NCBI GenBank assembly: GCA_050011895.1
Contig: JBEKIF010000048.1
Span: 1-35,468 of the forward strand
DNA: 35,468 nt
DNA from: DATBGO01 sp050011895
GTDB lineage: Bacteria > Actinomycetota > Actinomycetes > Streptosporangiales > Streptosporangiaceae
Direction: 5' to 3'
Made by a program: the position numbers and the translations under genes. The notes below the pieces were generated by a model. That model saw only the letters and a program-made list of their open reading frames with translations. It ran no database searches and was not told where the DNA came from. Positions 7,826 to 14,887 of the stretch are shown here, one piece after another; within the stretch, counting starts at the first letter, position 1; the number at the start of each line of letters is the position of its first letter.

Positions 7826-8152
7826 GGCATCTCCTTTGACGGCAATGACGGCAGCTTGAGCATATGCCGACGGGTCCCGACGCGGATGGGCTGCCCCCGG
7901 CCGGCGCGCTGCCGGGGTAAGGACCGCCGGTGGCCGCGGTCACGGGTCCGGCACCGCACCGCCCGGCACGGAGCGGCCGTCAGGGTGTAGTCGCCTCCAG
8001 CCCGCTGGGCGGGCTGCCCGGCTAGCGGCTCGCCACTTGCCGCCGTGCCGGTTGGGGTACCGACGCTGCCTTCGCAGCAGTCGGCGTAGTTGCCGTCAGC
8101 TGCCCGGCCAATGCGCTACCAAAGATGGTGCGGTTCCATGGCCATTCCTGGC
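7826..8152. other. Intergenic stretch between FUSC gene and dodecin, with two small hairpins
   Basis: No coding region is supported here. Two hairpins are visible: 8-bp arms at 7998-8005 and 8009-8016 with a 3-nt loop, and a bulged stem at 8061-8083 around CTTC. The second lies 70 bp past the FUSC stop (minus strand) and could be its terminator. The part near 7826 holds the dodecin promoter, but no convincing -35/-10 pair could be assigned. Confidence 0.4.
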
Positions 8153-10507
8153 TCAGCCGTGCGGCAGCAGGCTGGCGGCGGCGACGGCCTGCTCGCCGAG
8201 ATGCGCTTCCAGACGCCTCAGCATGTCCAGATGCTGACTGACCCAGAGCACGAGGAGCGCTGTACGCAGCGCTGCTACCTCGCCACTGGAGCTGGAGTCC
8301 CGTAGGTACCGCAGCAGCTGCTGGTGGTCATCCGGGCTGGGCGGCTGGGGCGGCGGAACCGAGGTGCCATGGGCGAGGGAGTCGCCGAGCGTGACATACC
8401 AGGCGCGCACCGACTGAACCTGCCCGCCCAGGCTGTCGCCGTATCGCCGGGTGCTGCTGCCGTTTCGCCCGGTGCTGCCGCCGTTTCGCCCGGTGCTGCT
8501 GCCGTTTCGCCCGGTGCTGCCGCCGGGCCCGCCGGTGCCCTGCATCCCGTTGAGCGCTGCCATCGACCGTCCGGCGCGCAGCAGGCGGGCCGGACCCGCG
8601 ACCAGCCGTGCCGCGCTCTCGGGATCGACGCGTTTCGCCGACCGCTCGGCCAGGTACTGGCGGAACGCATCGTCGAGCCGGTGGACGGCAGTGCTGGCGG
8701 CCTGCTCGGCGCGGCCCGGGTCGCCAGCGTCGCCGGTGCCGCTGAGCAGGCTCGCCGTAATCGCAACGTAGTCCGCGCTACGCGAGTACGCGGTGGCCAG
8801 GTTCTCGCGCAGTACGGTCGCCGCGCCGCGCGGCCAGAACACCAGGCCGACTCCCAGGCTCACGGCGAAGCCGATCGCCACATCCTCGATCCGGATGAGA
8901 CCGACCTTCCAGCCGGTGGGCTGAATGATGTTGAACAGCAGCACGAGGACGACGGTGAACGCGGCCTGTCCCGCCGCGAAGGAGATCACCCGTGGAGCGT
9001 AGGCGGCGATCAGGACAGCCACCGGGAGCACACCCCACAGGACCCGGTCGTTGGCGCCGACGGCGAGCAGAATGGCCGCGCCGACCACGATCCCCGCGGC
9101 CGTACCTGCCAGCGCGCTCAGGATGGATCTGCCAGTGCCCAGGGCGGACGAGCGCAGGACCGACAGCGTGCCGAGGACAACCCAGAAGGAATGCTGAAGG
9201 CCGGACCGCTGTGCGATGAACACGGCGACAGCCAGCCCCGCCGCGCCCCGGACGCTGTTGCGGAACCATACCGAGCTAGCGCTGACGTGGTCGGCAGCGA
9301 ACCGCCGCACCACGAGCAGGGCAGCGGGCAGCGGGGCAAGCCGCTTGGCTGCGTCCGTCAGGCGCAATCCGGCTACGGGCAGTGCCGCCCCGTCCGATGC
9401 CGCCCCGTCCGATGCCGCCCCGTCCCGCCTGGCCCGCAGGCCGCCGGGTGATTCAGGGGCGGCGGCGCCGCCGCTCACGGTGACCGCGTAACCGGCGATC
9501 TGCCAGGTGGTGTACGAGACGGTGCGGGTCCGGAACGATCGATCGAGCAGCGCCTCGACGGCCTGGTCATCCGAGATGACAGAAGGCTGGGAGATCTGGC
9601 TGGCGAGGGCCTGCACGGCGGTTTCCTGTGCCTGCTGCAGGCGTGCGGTATCTGGTCGCTCATCCTGACCGGCCAGCCGTGCCCCGCAGGCCCGCAGGAC
9701 AGCCGTGGCGGCCGCCATCGACTCGCTGTTTTCCGCCCGGCACAGTTCGGCCGTTGGCGCGGTGGTAATGGCCCCGAGCGAGCGGAGCAGCCAGCCGAGT
9801 TCGTCGATGAGCGCAGCGAGCGCCGCTGCCTGCCTGGTCGGGCCCGTCGCACGGTCCGGAGTAGCCGCCAGCCGGATGCGGACGTTGTCGACGGCCTCAT
9901 GGGCGGCAGCGGCCCGGGCCTCGGCAGCCTCCTGGTCCCCGGAGAAGGCACAGTCAGCCAGGTCGGCGAGTGCGCGACAGGCTCGGGCAGCGTCGCTGCG
10001 CAGCGTCTCGCCGCGCCGTGGCGGCCAGAGCAGCATGACCGCGCAGATCCCGGCGCCCGCCGCCAGGCCCCATCCGGCCAGCCGCCAAGGGATGGCTGCG
10101 AGCGGCGCCGGGAGCGCGACAGGCAGAACGAAGGCAAGTATCGCTGCGGTGCCCCCGGCAGCGAAGTATCCGTTGATCACCCCGGAGAAGAGGATCACGA
10201 AACCGACCACCGCCATGGCGGCGGCGGCGAGCCAGGCGTTCCGCGAGCATATGGTTCCGACAACGACGAGCACCGCGCCGCTGAGCGCGAGAGTCAGGTA
10301 GGCGGCGAACCGGCTGATCGGCGGACCGCTGAAGTCCGCGAGCACGAGCATCGCGAAGGAGCCGAAGGATGCGAAGACCGCCGTCTGCGGCTGCTGGATC
10401 AGCTGGGAGGCTACCGCGAAGACCGCGGGCATGACGATCGCGGCGCGCGCCGCGCTCTTCAGCGAGGACAGCCCGGGGTCGGCGATCTCCAGCCGTGGCA
10501 ACCTCAT
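8153..10507 (-). CDS. FUSC-family integral membrane transporter
   Basis: A 784-residue protein with two membrane halves. The first half has runs such as AAIVMPAVFAVASQL, MLVLADFSGPP and GYFAAGGTAAILAFVLPVALP, then a helical soluble region. A second membrane block follows, with RNSVRGAAGLAVAVFIAQRS, GTLSVLRSSALGTGRSILSA and GIVVGAAILLAVGAND. This matches the fusaric-acid/aromatic-acid exporter-like (FUSC) fold; the substrate is not known. The ATG at 10507 is chosen because it begins just before the first membrane-proximal segment; GAGGAG lies about 12 nt upstream, so the start is not firm. Two in-frame repeat arrays lie in soluble loops. It is downstream of the NAD kinase on the same strand, 148 bp apart. 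Confidence 0.82.
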   Translation of the reverse strand: MRLPRLEIADPGLSSLKSAARAAIVMPAVFAVASQLIQQPQTAVFASFGSFAMLVLADFSGPPISRFAAYLTLALSGAVLVVVGTICSRNAWLAAAAMAVVGFVILFSGVINGYFAAGGTAAILAFVLPVALPAPLAAIPWRLAGWGLAAGAGICAVMLLWPPRRGETLRSDAARACRALADLADCAFSGDQEAAEARAAAAHEAVDNVRIRLAATPDRATGPTRQAAALAALIDELGWLLRSLGAITTAPTAELCRAENSESMAAATAVLRACGARLAGQDERPDTARLQQAQETAVQALASQISQPSVISDDQAVEALLDRSFRTRTVSYTTWQIAGYAVTVSGGAAAPESPGGLRARRDGAASDGAASDGAALPVAGLRLTDAAKRLAPLPAALLVVRRFAADHVSASSVWFRNSVRGAAGLAVAVFIAQRSGLQHSFWVVLGTLSVLRSSALGTGRSILSALAGTAAGIVVGAAILLAVGANDRVLWGVLPVAVLIAAYAPRVISFAAGQAAFTVVLVLLFNIIQPTGWKVGLIRIEDVAIGFAVSLGVGLVFWPRGAATVLRENLATAYSRSADYVAITASLLSGTGDAGDPGRAEQAASTAVHRLDDAFRQYLAERSAKRVDPESAARLVAGPARLLRAGRSMAALNGMQGTGGPGGSTGRNGSSTGRNGGSTGRNGSSTRRYGDSLGGQVQSVRAWYVTLGDSLAHGTSVPPPQPPSPDDHQQLLRYLRDSSSSGEVAALRTALLVLWVSQHLDMLRRLEAHLGEQAVAAASLLPHG
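8448..8531 (-). repeat. 21-bp in-frame repeat in the FUSC gene C-terminal loop
   Basis: Four units of a 21-bp word (plus-strand form CCCGGTGCTGCTGCCGTTTCG) encode GRNGSST-like heptapeptides between the last membrane domain and the C-terminal helices. The units alternate GCTGCT and GCTGCC, hinting at a doubled 42-bp origin. Confidence 0.85.
9383..9427 (-). repeat. 15-bp in-frame repeat in the FUSC gene central loop
   Basis: Three units of TGCCGCCCCGTCCGA encode repeated DGAAS between the soluble middle region and the second membrane block. This is the second expansion inside one gene. Confidence 0.8.
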
Positions 10508-10655
10508 GATCTGGATGCGCTCCTCACCGTCGGCCGCCGGCCGGCCTGCCGGTAGTTCCTGATCATCATCGCCCAGCGAGTGGGTGACTGGACAGGCGGC
10601 CGCCGCGCCCGGTGCCGCCGGACCCGGCTCCCGCTGGCTAGCGCCAGCCCGCCAC

Positions 10656-11519
10656 TCAGTCGACCTCGGCCGAGCCGGTGAGCCTGAGCCGGCGCTGAGC
10701 GCGCTGATAGAAGGTGGTGAGGCCAAGCCGGACGACTTGCGCGGCGGCGGGCAGCAAGGTGAGCTCAACGACGTCCCCCGGCCGGACGTGCCCGACCACC
10801 CGGCCATCGGCTTCGACGGCAAGCTCGCCGCTGGTGGCGAGGATGGTGAGGGCGAGCCGCTCGCCGCCGGACAGGAACAGCGCCCGGTTGAAGGCCGAAT
10901 GCGGGGCGACAGGGGTTACCAGCAGGCCTTCGGCGCGCGGCGACACGATGGGGCCGCCGGCCGAGAAATTGTAGGCGGTCGACCCGGTCGGCGTGGCTAC
11001 GATGACCGCGTCGGCCGCGTAACGCACGAAGGAATGGCCCTCGACGGTGAGCTCCACTGCGGCGCTGCCGGCCGCGCCTGGTATCCGGACCAGGGCGATA
11101 TCGTTGAAGGCCGCGGTGTCCTGGCCGGGGAAGGCGGCGCGGACACCGGAACGGGATTCCACGGTGAACCGGTGCTCGTCGATGGCCGACAGCGCCCCGG
11201 CCAGTTCGGGGACATCGATCTCGGCCAGGAAGCCAAGCCGGCCGAGGTTCACGCCGAGTACCGGGGAGCGGCTGCCGCGGGACAGGCGCAGCGCCCGCAG
11301 CATGGTGCCGTCCCCCCCGAGGCTGACGATGAGATCGGCGCATTCGGCCAGGTAGGCAGGCTCGACCACCACGGCGTGGCCGTCGATCCGCTCTACTTCG
11401 CCGGCCAGGCCGAGGATCTCGACCTGGCGGGCATGTGCCCAATCGGTGATCGTACCCATCGCGTTGGCACAGTCGCGGGCGGGATGCAGGACGAGGCCGA
11501 CGGTGCCGATCAGTCCCAC
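10656..11519 (-). CDS. nadK: NAD kinase
   Basis: Phosphorylates NAD+ to NADP+ in the cytoplasm. The 287-residue protein has the diagnostic GGDGT at 68-72 with catalytic Asp70, the FNDIALVR segment that binds the NAD diphosphate, and TPTGSTAYNFSAGGPIVSP, the conserved substrate-binding region. Length is normal. It starts with GTG at 11519, supported by GGGAGG five to six bases upstream. DUF5709 ends 65 bp upstream, and the FUSC gene begins 148 bp downstream, all on the minus strand, so a shared transcript is possible. In many actinobacteria nadK is next to recN; that pairing is absent here, so this may be a second NAD kinase copy. Confidence 0.95.
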   Translation of the reverse strand: MGLIGTVGLVLHPARDCANAMGTITDWAHARQVEILGLAGEVERIDGHAVVVEPAYLAECADLIVSLGGDGTMLRALRLSRGSRSPVLGVNLGRLGFLAEIDVPELAGALSAIDEHRFTVESRSGVRAAFPGQDTAAFNDIALVRIPGAAGSAAVELTVEGHSFVRYAADAVIVATPTGSTAYNFSAGGPIVSPRAEGLLVTPVAPHSAFNRALFLSGGERLALTILATSGELAVEADGRVVGHVRPGDVVELTLLPAAAQVVRLGLTTFYQRAQRRLRLTGSAEVD

Positions 11520-11584
11520 CGGATCCTCCCGTTGCCGAGAACTGTTGCGGTCGTTGGGGTGTTTCGCAGGGCCAGGCGGTGCGC

Positions 11585-12037
11585 TCAGCGGACCGGGAAG
11601 CCGCCGTCGTCATCCTGAACGTGGACAGCTGCCTCCTCTGCCGTCGCTGCGCCGCCATCAATCCCGACGTCGTGCGCGACAAGGTCAGGCTCGGTATCTG
11701 AATGCGCTCCCTCATCGTCGGCGACGAGCCGGCCGGACCGGGGCTCGGATTCGCCGGACAGCGAGCCAGCCGGGGGAAGATCGGCGTCGGCATACGGGTC
11801 CTGGTCCGGTTCTTCCTCGGCGAGCAGCTGATCGAGCGATTCGCCCGCTCGTTCCTCCGCCAGCGTCGTGCCGAACCCTTCGCCCGCCGACCATCGGTCC
11901 GGCGGCGCGATGCCGGTGTCCAGCGGGTCGTCGGCTAGGTCACCGTCGAGCGTGTCCGATGCGTCCAGAATGCCGTCGTCTTCAAGATCATTTTCTTCAA
12001 GATCGGATGATGTGTCGTAGGTCTCATTCTCTGGCAT
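11585..12037 (-). CDS. DUF5709 family acidic protein
   Basis: A 150-residue, highly acidic protein. The C-terminal half shows the DUF5709 hallmark RLVADDEGAHSDTEPDLVAHD followed by VGIDGGAATAEEAAVHV. The N-terminal half is rich in Asp and Glu and probably disordered. Function is unknown; members are found in actinobacteria. The ATG at 12037 is chosen because GGAGG lies 11 nt upstream, whereas an earlier ATG at 12058 lies before that site. It is the first gene of the run DUF5709 - nadK - FUSC. Confidence 0.85.
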   Translation of the reverse strand: MPENETYDTSSDLEENDLEDDGILDASDTLDGDLADDPLDTGIAPPDRWSAGEGFGTTLAEERAGESLDQLLAEEEPDQDPYADADLPPAGSLSGESEPRSGRLVADDEGAHSDTEPDLVAHDVGIDGGAATAEEAAVHVQDDDGGFPVR

Positions 12038-12361
12038 GGCTCGCTCAGCCTCCTTCATTGCTCGGCGGGACTCGCAGTTCTCGGCACTGCGCCTTGCCCA
12101 GACTAGCGAGGGTGACCCGGGACCGACGAACAGGCTGGTTCTGCCGGATCCTCGGGATAATCCATGGACTCAGAACGCGCCCCATCTATCGTCGGGAACG
12201 GAGGCGCGCGCTTTGCTGTCCGGGGCTCGTCAACGTAATGCGGTGCGCGGGAATTGATTCGGAATAATCGTGAGATCAAAATTAAATGCGACGTATGCCG
12301 CTTTAGCCCCAGCGTGCTGCCGAGACCGTGTCGGTGCCTGGTGCCCGCGCCATCGGCTGCG
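12038..12361. other. Intergenic stretch with an A+T-rich patch
   Basis: This holds the upstream region of the DUF5709 gene and the downstream region of the chimeric lipoprotein gene, both on the minus strand. No coding is supported. A patch at about 12256-12292 is much richer in A and T than its surroundings. A TAGTCT word (minus strand, near 12099-12104) could be a -10 element for DUF5709, but no matching -35 is evident. Confidence 0.35.
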
Positions 12362-13195
12362 CTAGGAGCCTACGTAGGCGCCGGTGCAGATGTTCTCATA
12401 CTGGTTAGGGTCGAACGCCTGGCTGTGCTGGGGGAAGTACCACTCGACGGCCCGGTACATCGCCTTGCCATCGCAGGTTCCCAGGTTGAACGCGACGATG
12501 CTGGCCCGCTCCTCGGTGCCAGTGGCGACCGACTGACCGGGCCCGACGTACTCGCTCTTCCCCGTCCCGTCGGCATGGGCGCCGCCCCAGGAGCCCCAGA
12601 CGATCTGCGTGACGAGGCCCGTCGGGTCACCGCCGTTGAAGATCCGGGCCGGCTTAACCTGCCCGAAACCCGCACCGCGGGCGAAGAGGCCTGCCAGCCG
12701 GCCGAGTGTGGGGAGCGGGGGCGGCGAGACGGAGGAGGTCTTGGCGGCAGGCGAGGTCGCGGATGTTGGACTGGTCGTAGCCGCCGGGGTAATTGGACTG
12801 GTCGTAGCCGCCGGGGTAACAGGCCCGGTGGCGCTAGCCGTCGCTGTGGTGGCAGCGGTCGCGGCGGCCGTCGGCCCAGCCACTGGCTGCCGTGCCGTCG
12901 AGCAGCCGGTTACGGTGGCGATGCAGATAGCGGCGATGGCGGACATTCCGGCGCATCGTCGGCCAGCACGCCGCAGGCCGCCCCGCGGGGTGCCGGTTTG
13001 GCGGGTGCCGGCCGGTGGCCGGATTGCGGCGGCCAGCATCAGCAGGCTGTCTCCGCTGGCGTTGGTGAGATCGGCCGGGACACTTGCGTCCACATAGGCG
13101 ACCAGGGCCCGCGTGCCGCCGCTGCGGGCGAGACTGAAAATCCTCGTGGCGAAGTCAAGCAGCTCCGGGTCATCGGCTGGCGCCGGCATGTCCAT
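12362..13195 (-). CDS. Chimeric protein: ankyrin-repeat N-terminus joined to a lipoprotein-like C-terminus
   Basis: Residues 1-56 look like the start of an actinobacterial ankyrin-repeat protein: DPELLDFATRIFSLARSGG, then VPADLTNASGDSLLMLAA, which in relatives continues into further repeats. Here it stops and passes in frame into RRAGRRCAGMSAIAAICIATVTGCS (charged stretch, hydrophobic stretch, lipobox-like VTGC near residue 98). This is followed by a Thr/Ala/Pro linker with 27-bp repeats and a C-terminal domain with SWGGAHADGTGKSEYVGPGQ, AFNLGTCDGKAMYRAVEWYF and ICTGAYVGS. GAGGAAAG precedes the ATG at 13195, so translation starts in the ankyrin part. The signal-like segment would then be an internal anchor. 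I cannot assign a function to the C-terminal domain. A deletion fusing two genes is the likeliest origin. Confidence 0.65.
   Translation of the reverse strand: MDMPAPADDPELLDFATRIFSLARSGGTRALVAYVDASVPADLTNASGDSLLMLAAAIRPPAGTRQTGTPRGGLRRAGRRCAGMSAIAAICIATVTGCSTARQPVAGPTAAATAATTATASATGPVTPAATTSPITPAATTSPTSATSPAAKTSSVSPPPLPTLGRLAGLFARGAGFGQVKPARIFNGGDPTGLVTQIVWGSWGGAHADGTGKSEYVGPGQSVATGTEERASIVAFNLGTCDGKAMYRAVEWYFPQHSQAFDPNQYENICTGAYVGS
12766..12819 (-). repeat. 27-bp tandem repeat in the Thr/Pro linker
   Basis: Two near-identical 27-bp units (plus-strand word TTGGACTGGTCGTAGCCGCC at 12766 and 12793) encode PAATTSPIT and PAATTSPTS in the linker that separates the hydrophobic segment from the C-terminal domain. 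Confidence 0.8.
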
Positions 13196-13257
13196 CTTTC
13201 CTCGTCGGCTCGGCCCCGTGCGTGGCCCGCGCGGCGGGCGTTTGACAGGGTGGGGGC

Positions 13258-13683
13258 ATGGCGACTGGTCCTACGCATCGAAACGTGACCGTTGAGCGGA
13301 ACGCGAATGGCGTGTTCACCGTTACCAACAGCCGGGGCGGGCGGATCGCCTTCGGTACTGGTAGCGAGGCAGATTTCAATCCTACTGAGCTGATGCTGGC
13401 CGCGATCGGCGGCTGCACGGCGATCGACGTTGACATCCTGACGTCGCGCCGGGCCGAGCCGGAGACGTTCGAGGTGAGGGTCGAGGCCGAGAAGGTACGC
13501 GACGCGGACGGCAACCACCTGGCTGATATTGAGGTGACGTTCCGGATCGCGTTCCCGGTCGGCGCACCGGGCGATGCGGCCCGCGCCGTGCTGCCTGAGG
13601 CGGTGCGGCAGTCGCATGACCGGCTCTGCACGGTCAGCCGCACAATCGAGATCGGCACGCCCATCACCACCCGCATCGAGTAG
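13258..13683 (+). CDS. OsmC-family thiol peroxidase-like protein
   Basis: A 141-residue OsmC/Ohr-fold protein. Family members reduce organic hydroperoxides using two cysteines. The first Cys lies in ELMLAAIGGCTAIDVDIL and the second in SHDRLCTVSRTIE, with normal spacing. The ATG at 13258 has a G-rich site, GGGTGGGGG, just upstream. It diverges from the chimeric gene across 62 bp, which leaves room for only a compact promoter. Cytoplasmic. The preferred peroxide is not predictable, and the YhfA/OsmC-like subgroup with weak peroxidase activity cannot be excluded. Confidence 0.88.
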   Translation: MATGPTHRNVTVERNANGVFTVTNSRGGRIAFGTGSEADFNPTELMLAAIGGCTAIDVDILTSRRAEPETFEVRVEAEKVRDADGNHLADIEVTFRIAFPVGAPGDAARAVLPEAVRQSHDRLCTVSRTIEIGTPITTRIE

Positions 13684-13784
13684 GTCATGGCTCGGCGGCG
13701 GCTGCCGCTGACCGCAGTTAGCGTTAGCCGGGCCCGGGTCGTCCCCGCGCCGTCCGTACGACGCTGGCCCGCTGGCCCTCGCTC

Positions 13785-14549
13785 TCACGTCGGTGGCGCG
13801 CGGAGGTCACCGACCGCGGAGGTTGCCGCCCCGGCGTGCGCGCGGGATGACTGGCCAGCCGACGGCTGGCCTGCCTGACCTCCGGGGCTGAGCCGATCCA
13901 CGATCAAGGCGGTCGCCAGGACAACTGCGGTGCCGACTGCCGCTCCCCCCACGGTGTCGGTGAAGACATGGAAGCGCAGGGCCACGAGGGCTGCGGCCAC
14001 GAGGGCCGCGGCCAGCAGGGCCGCGACCACGAGGAGCATGCGCACGCCAGCGGGCAGCCGCGGGCGCAGCGGTCCGGCCAGCAGGATCACGCAGGCAACG
14101 GCGATCGCGAAGGTGCAGGTGGAATGTCCGCTGGGAAACTCCGGGGGACCATGCGAGGTCCGGTCGATAAGGGGCTTGAGCACGTGCTCGGTCAGGGCTG
14201 CGGCCGCGGGCACGGAGACGGCGACGAGCACGGCTCCGCGCCATCGTCGCGTCGCGAGGCAGGCGAGGACCAGTGCCGTGGTCATCGCGGTTACCTCGAT
14301 GGGATCACCGAGCTGCACCAGCCGGTTCAGGATCGCCGGATGGCCGCCAATGGCGACCCGGACCCAATCGTCGACCGCGGTGTCCAGCCGCCCTGGCTCT
14401 GTTTGGTGCGCGAGCCACGCGCCCAGTAGCGCCGTCACCGTTACGCAGACGGCTACGAGCACCGCCGCCAGCGGGCGGACGGCCGACGGCAGCAGCGGGC
14501 GGGGAGCCATCCGGCGCGCCGTGGCCTGCCTCCATATCGTCCCCCGCAC
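13785..14549 (-). CDS. PAP2-family membrane phosphatase
   Basis: A membrane phosphatase of the phosphatidic acid phosphatase type 2 superfamily. The three catalytic motifs are visible: KPLIDRTSHGPPEF, PSGHS, and RFHVFTDTVGG with Arg, His and Asp in the expected order. Hydrophobic runs include PLAAVLVAVCVTVTALLGAWL, GAVLVAVSVPAAAALTEHVL and MLLVVAALLAAALVAAALVAL. The Gly/Ala/Ser-rich C-terminus is probably disordered. Substrates are likely lipid phosphates such as phosphatidate or undecaprenyl diphosphate, but which cannot be told. The GTG at 14549 gives 254 residues; an ATG at 14510 is an alternative, and neither has a good ribosome-binding site. It converges with the OsmC gene across 101 bp in which I see no gene. 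Confidence 0.85.
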   Translation of the reverse strand: MRGTIWRQATARRMAPRPLLPSAVRPLAAVLVAVCVTVTALLGAWLAHQTEPGRLDTAVDDWVRVAIGGHPAILNRLVQLGDPIEVTAMTTALVLACLATRRWRGAVLVAVSVPAAAALTEHVLKPLIDRTSHGPPEFPSGHSTCTFAIAVACVILLAGPLRPRLPAGVRMLLVVAALLAAALVAAALVALRFHVFTDTVGGAAVGTAVVLATALIVDRLSPGGQAGQPSAGQSSRAHAGAATSAVGDLRAPPT

Positions 14550-14626
14550 TTGGCCATACTAGGGGGCGCCGCGCCGGGCCAGCGCAGACGGACGCCTGGT
14601 CAGCCTATTTGGGCCATGATGTACAC

Positions 14627-14767
14627 ATGCTTGACCATCTCTCTGTTCAATGCGCCGATGTGAAGGCGAGCGCCGCGTTCTACGATGCGGTTCTCGGCAC
14701 GTGCATCACGCCACATCACGCTCTCGTCACGGAAGCGTCCCAAGCAGGTGCTTTCTCTGGACGGTAG
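14627..14767 (+). pseudogene. Truncated glyoxalase/VOC-domain protein remnant
   Basis: The first 24 residues, MLDHLSVQCADVKASAAFYD then AVLG, are the classic opening strand and helix of a vicinal oxygen chelate (glyoxalase/bleomycin-resistance) protein. From about 14700 the match is lost, and the reading then enters sequence shared with the leader of the next binding-protein gene and stops at 14767. A whole VOC protein is about 120 residues, so this is a 5' fragment cut off by the rearrangement that placed the transporter genes here. Confidence 0.7.
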
Positions 14768-14856
14768 CTGCCGGGCCGTGCTGCTCTAGTCGGTAGCCGG
14801 ACAGCCGGCCTTGACGACTATGTCCATTGGAGCCTGACCTGGCCGACGCAGCCCCG

Positions 14857-14883
14857 GCGGCTCCCTGTGCATGAAGGAGCCGC
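14857..14883 (+). promoter_or_regulatory. Leader hairpin covering the Shine-Dalgarno of binding protein 1
   Basis: GCGGCTCC at 14857-14864 pairs perfectly with GGAGCCGC at 14876-14883 across an 11-nt loop. The AAGGAG site at 14874-14879 is largely inside the stem, and the start ATG follows at 14888. The loop also begins a five-codon reading (ATG at 14871) whose TGA overlaps the gene start as TGATG. Such a fold would limit ribosome access until it is opened. Confidence 0.55.
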
Positions 14884-14887
14884 GGTG

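Noticed and set aside
8324..9451. 375-codon plus-strand frame opposite the FUSC gene
   Set aside because: No membrane pattern or domain; the minus strand has clear hydrophobic segments.
10508..10822. Upstream extension of the FUSC gene by 105 codons
   Set aside because: It would overlap the end of NAD kinase by 167 bp and has no ribosome-binding site; the extension is Pro/Ser/Gly-rich.
10584..11618. 344-codon plus-strand frame opposite NAD kinase
   Set aside because: The minus strand has the GGDGT and TPTGSTAYNFSAGG motifs; the plus reading is low in hydrophobic residues and Gly/Arg-rich.
12254..13288. 344-codon plus-strand frame opposite the chimeric lipoprotein
   Set aside because: Gly/Arg-rich translation without a fold; the minus strand has a supported start and a recognisable ankyrin opening.
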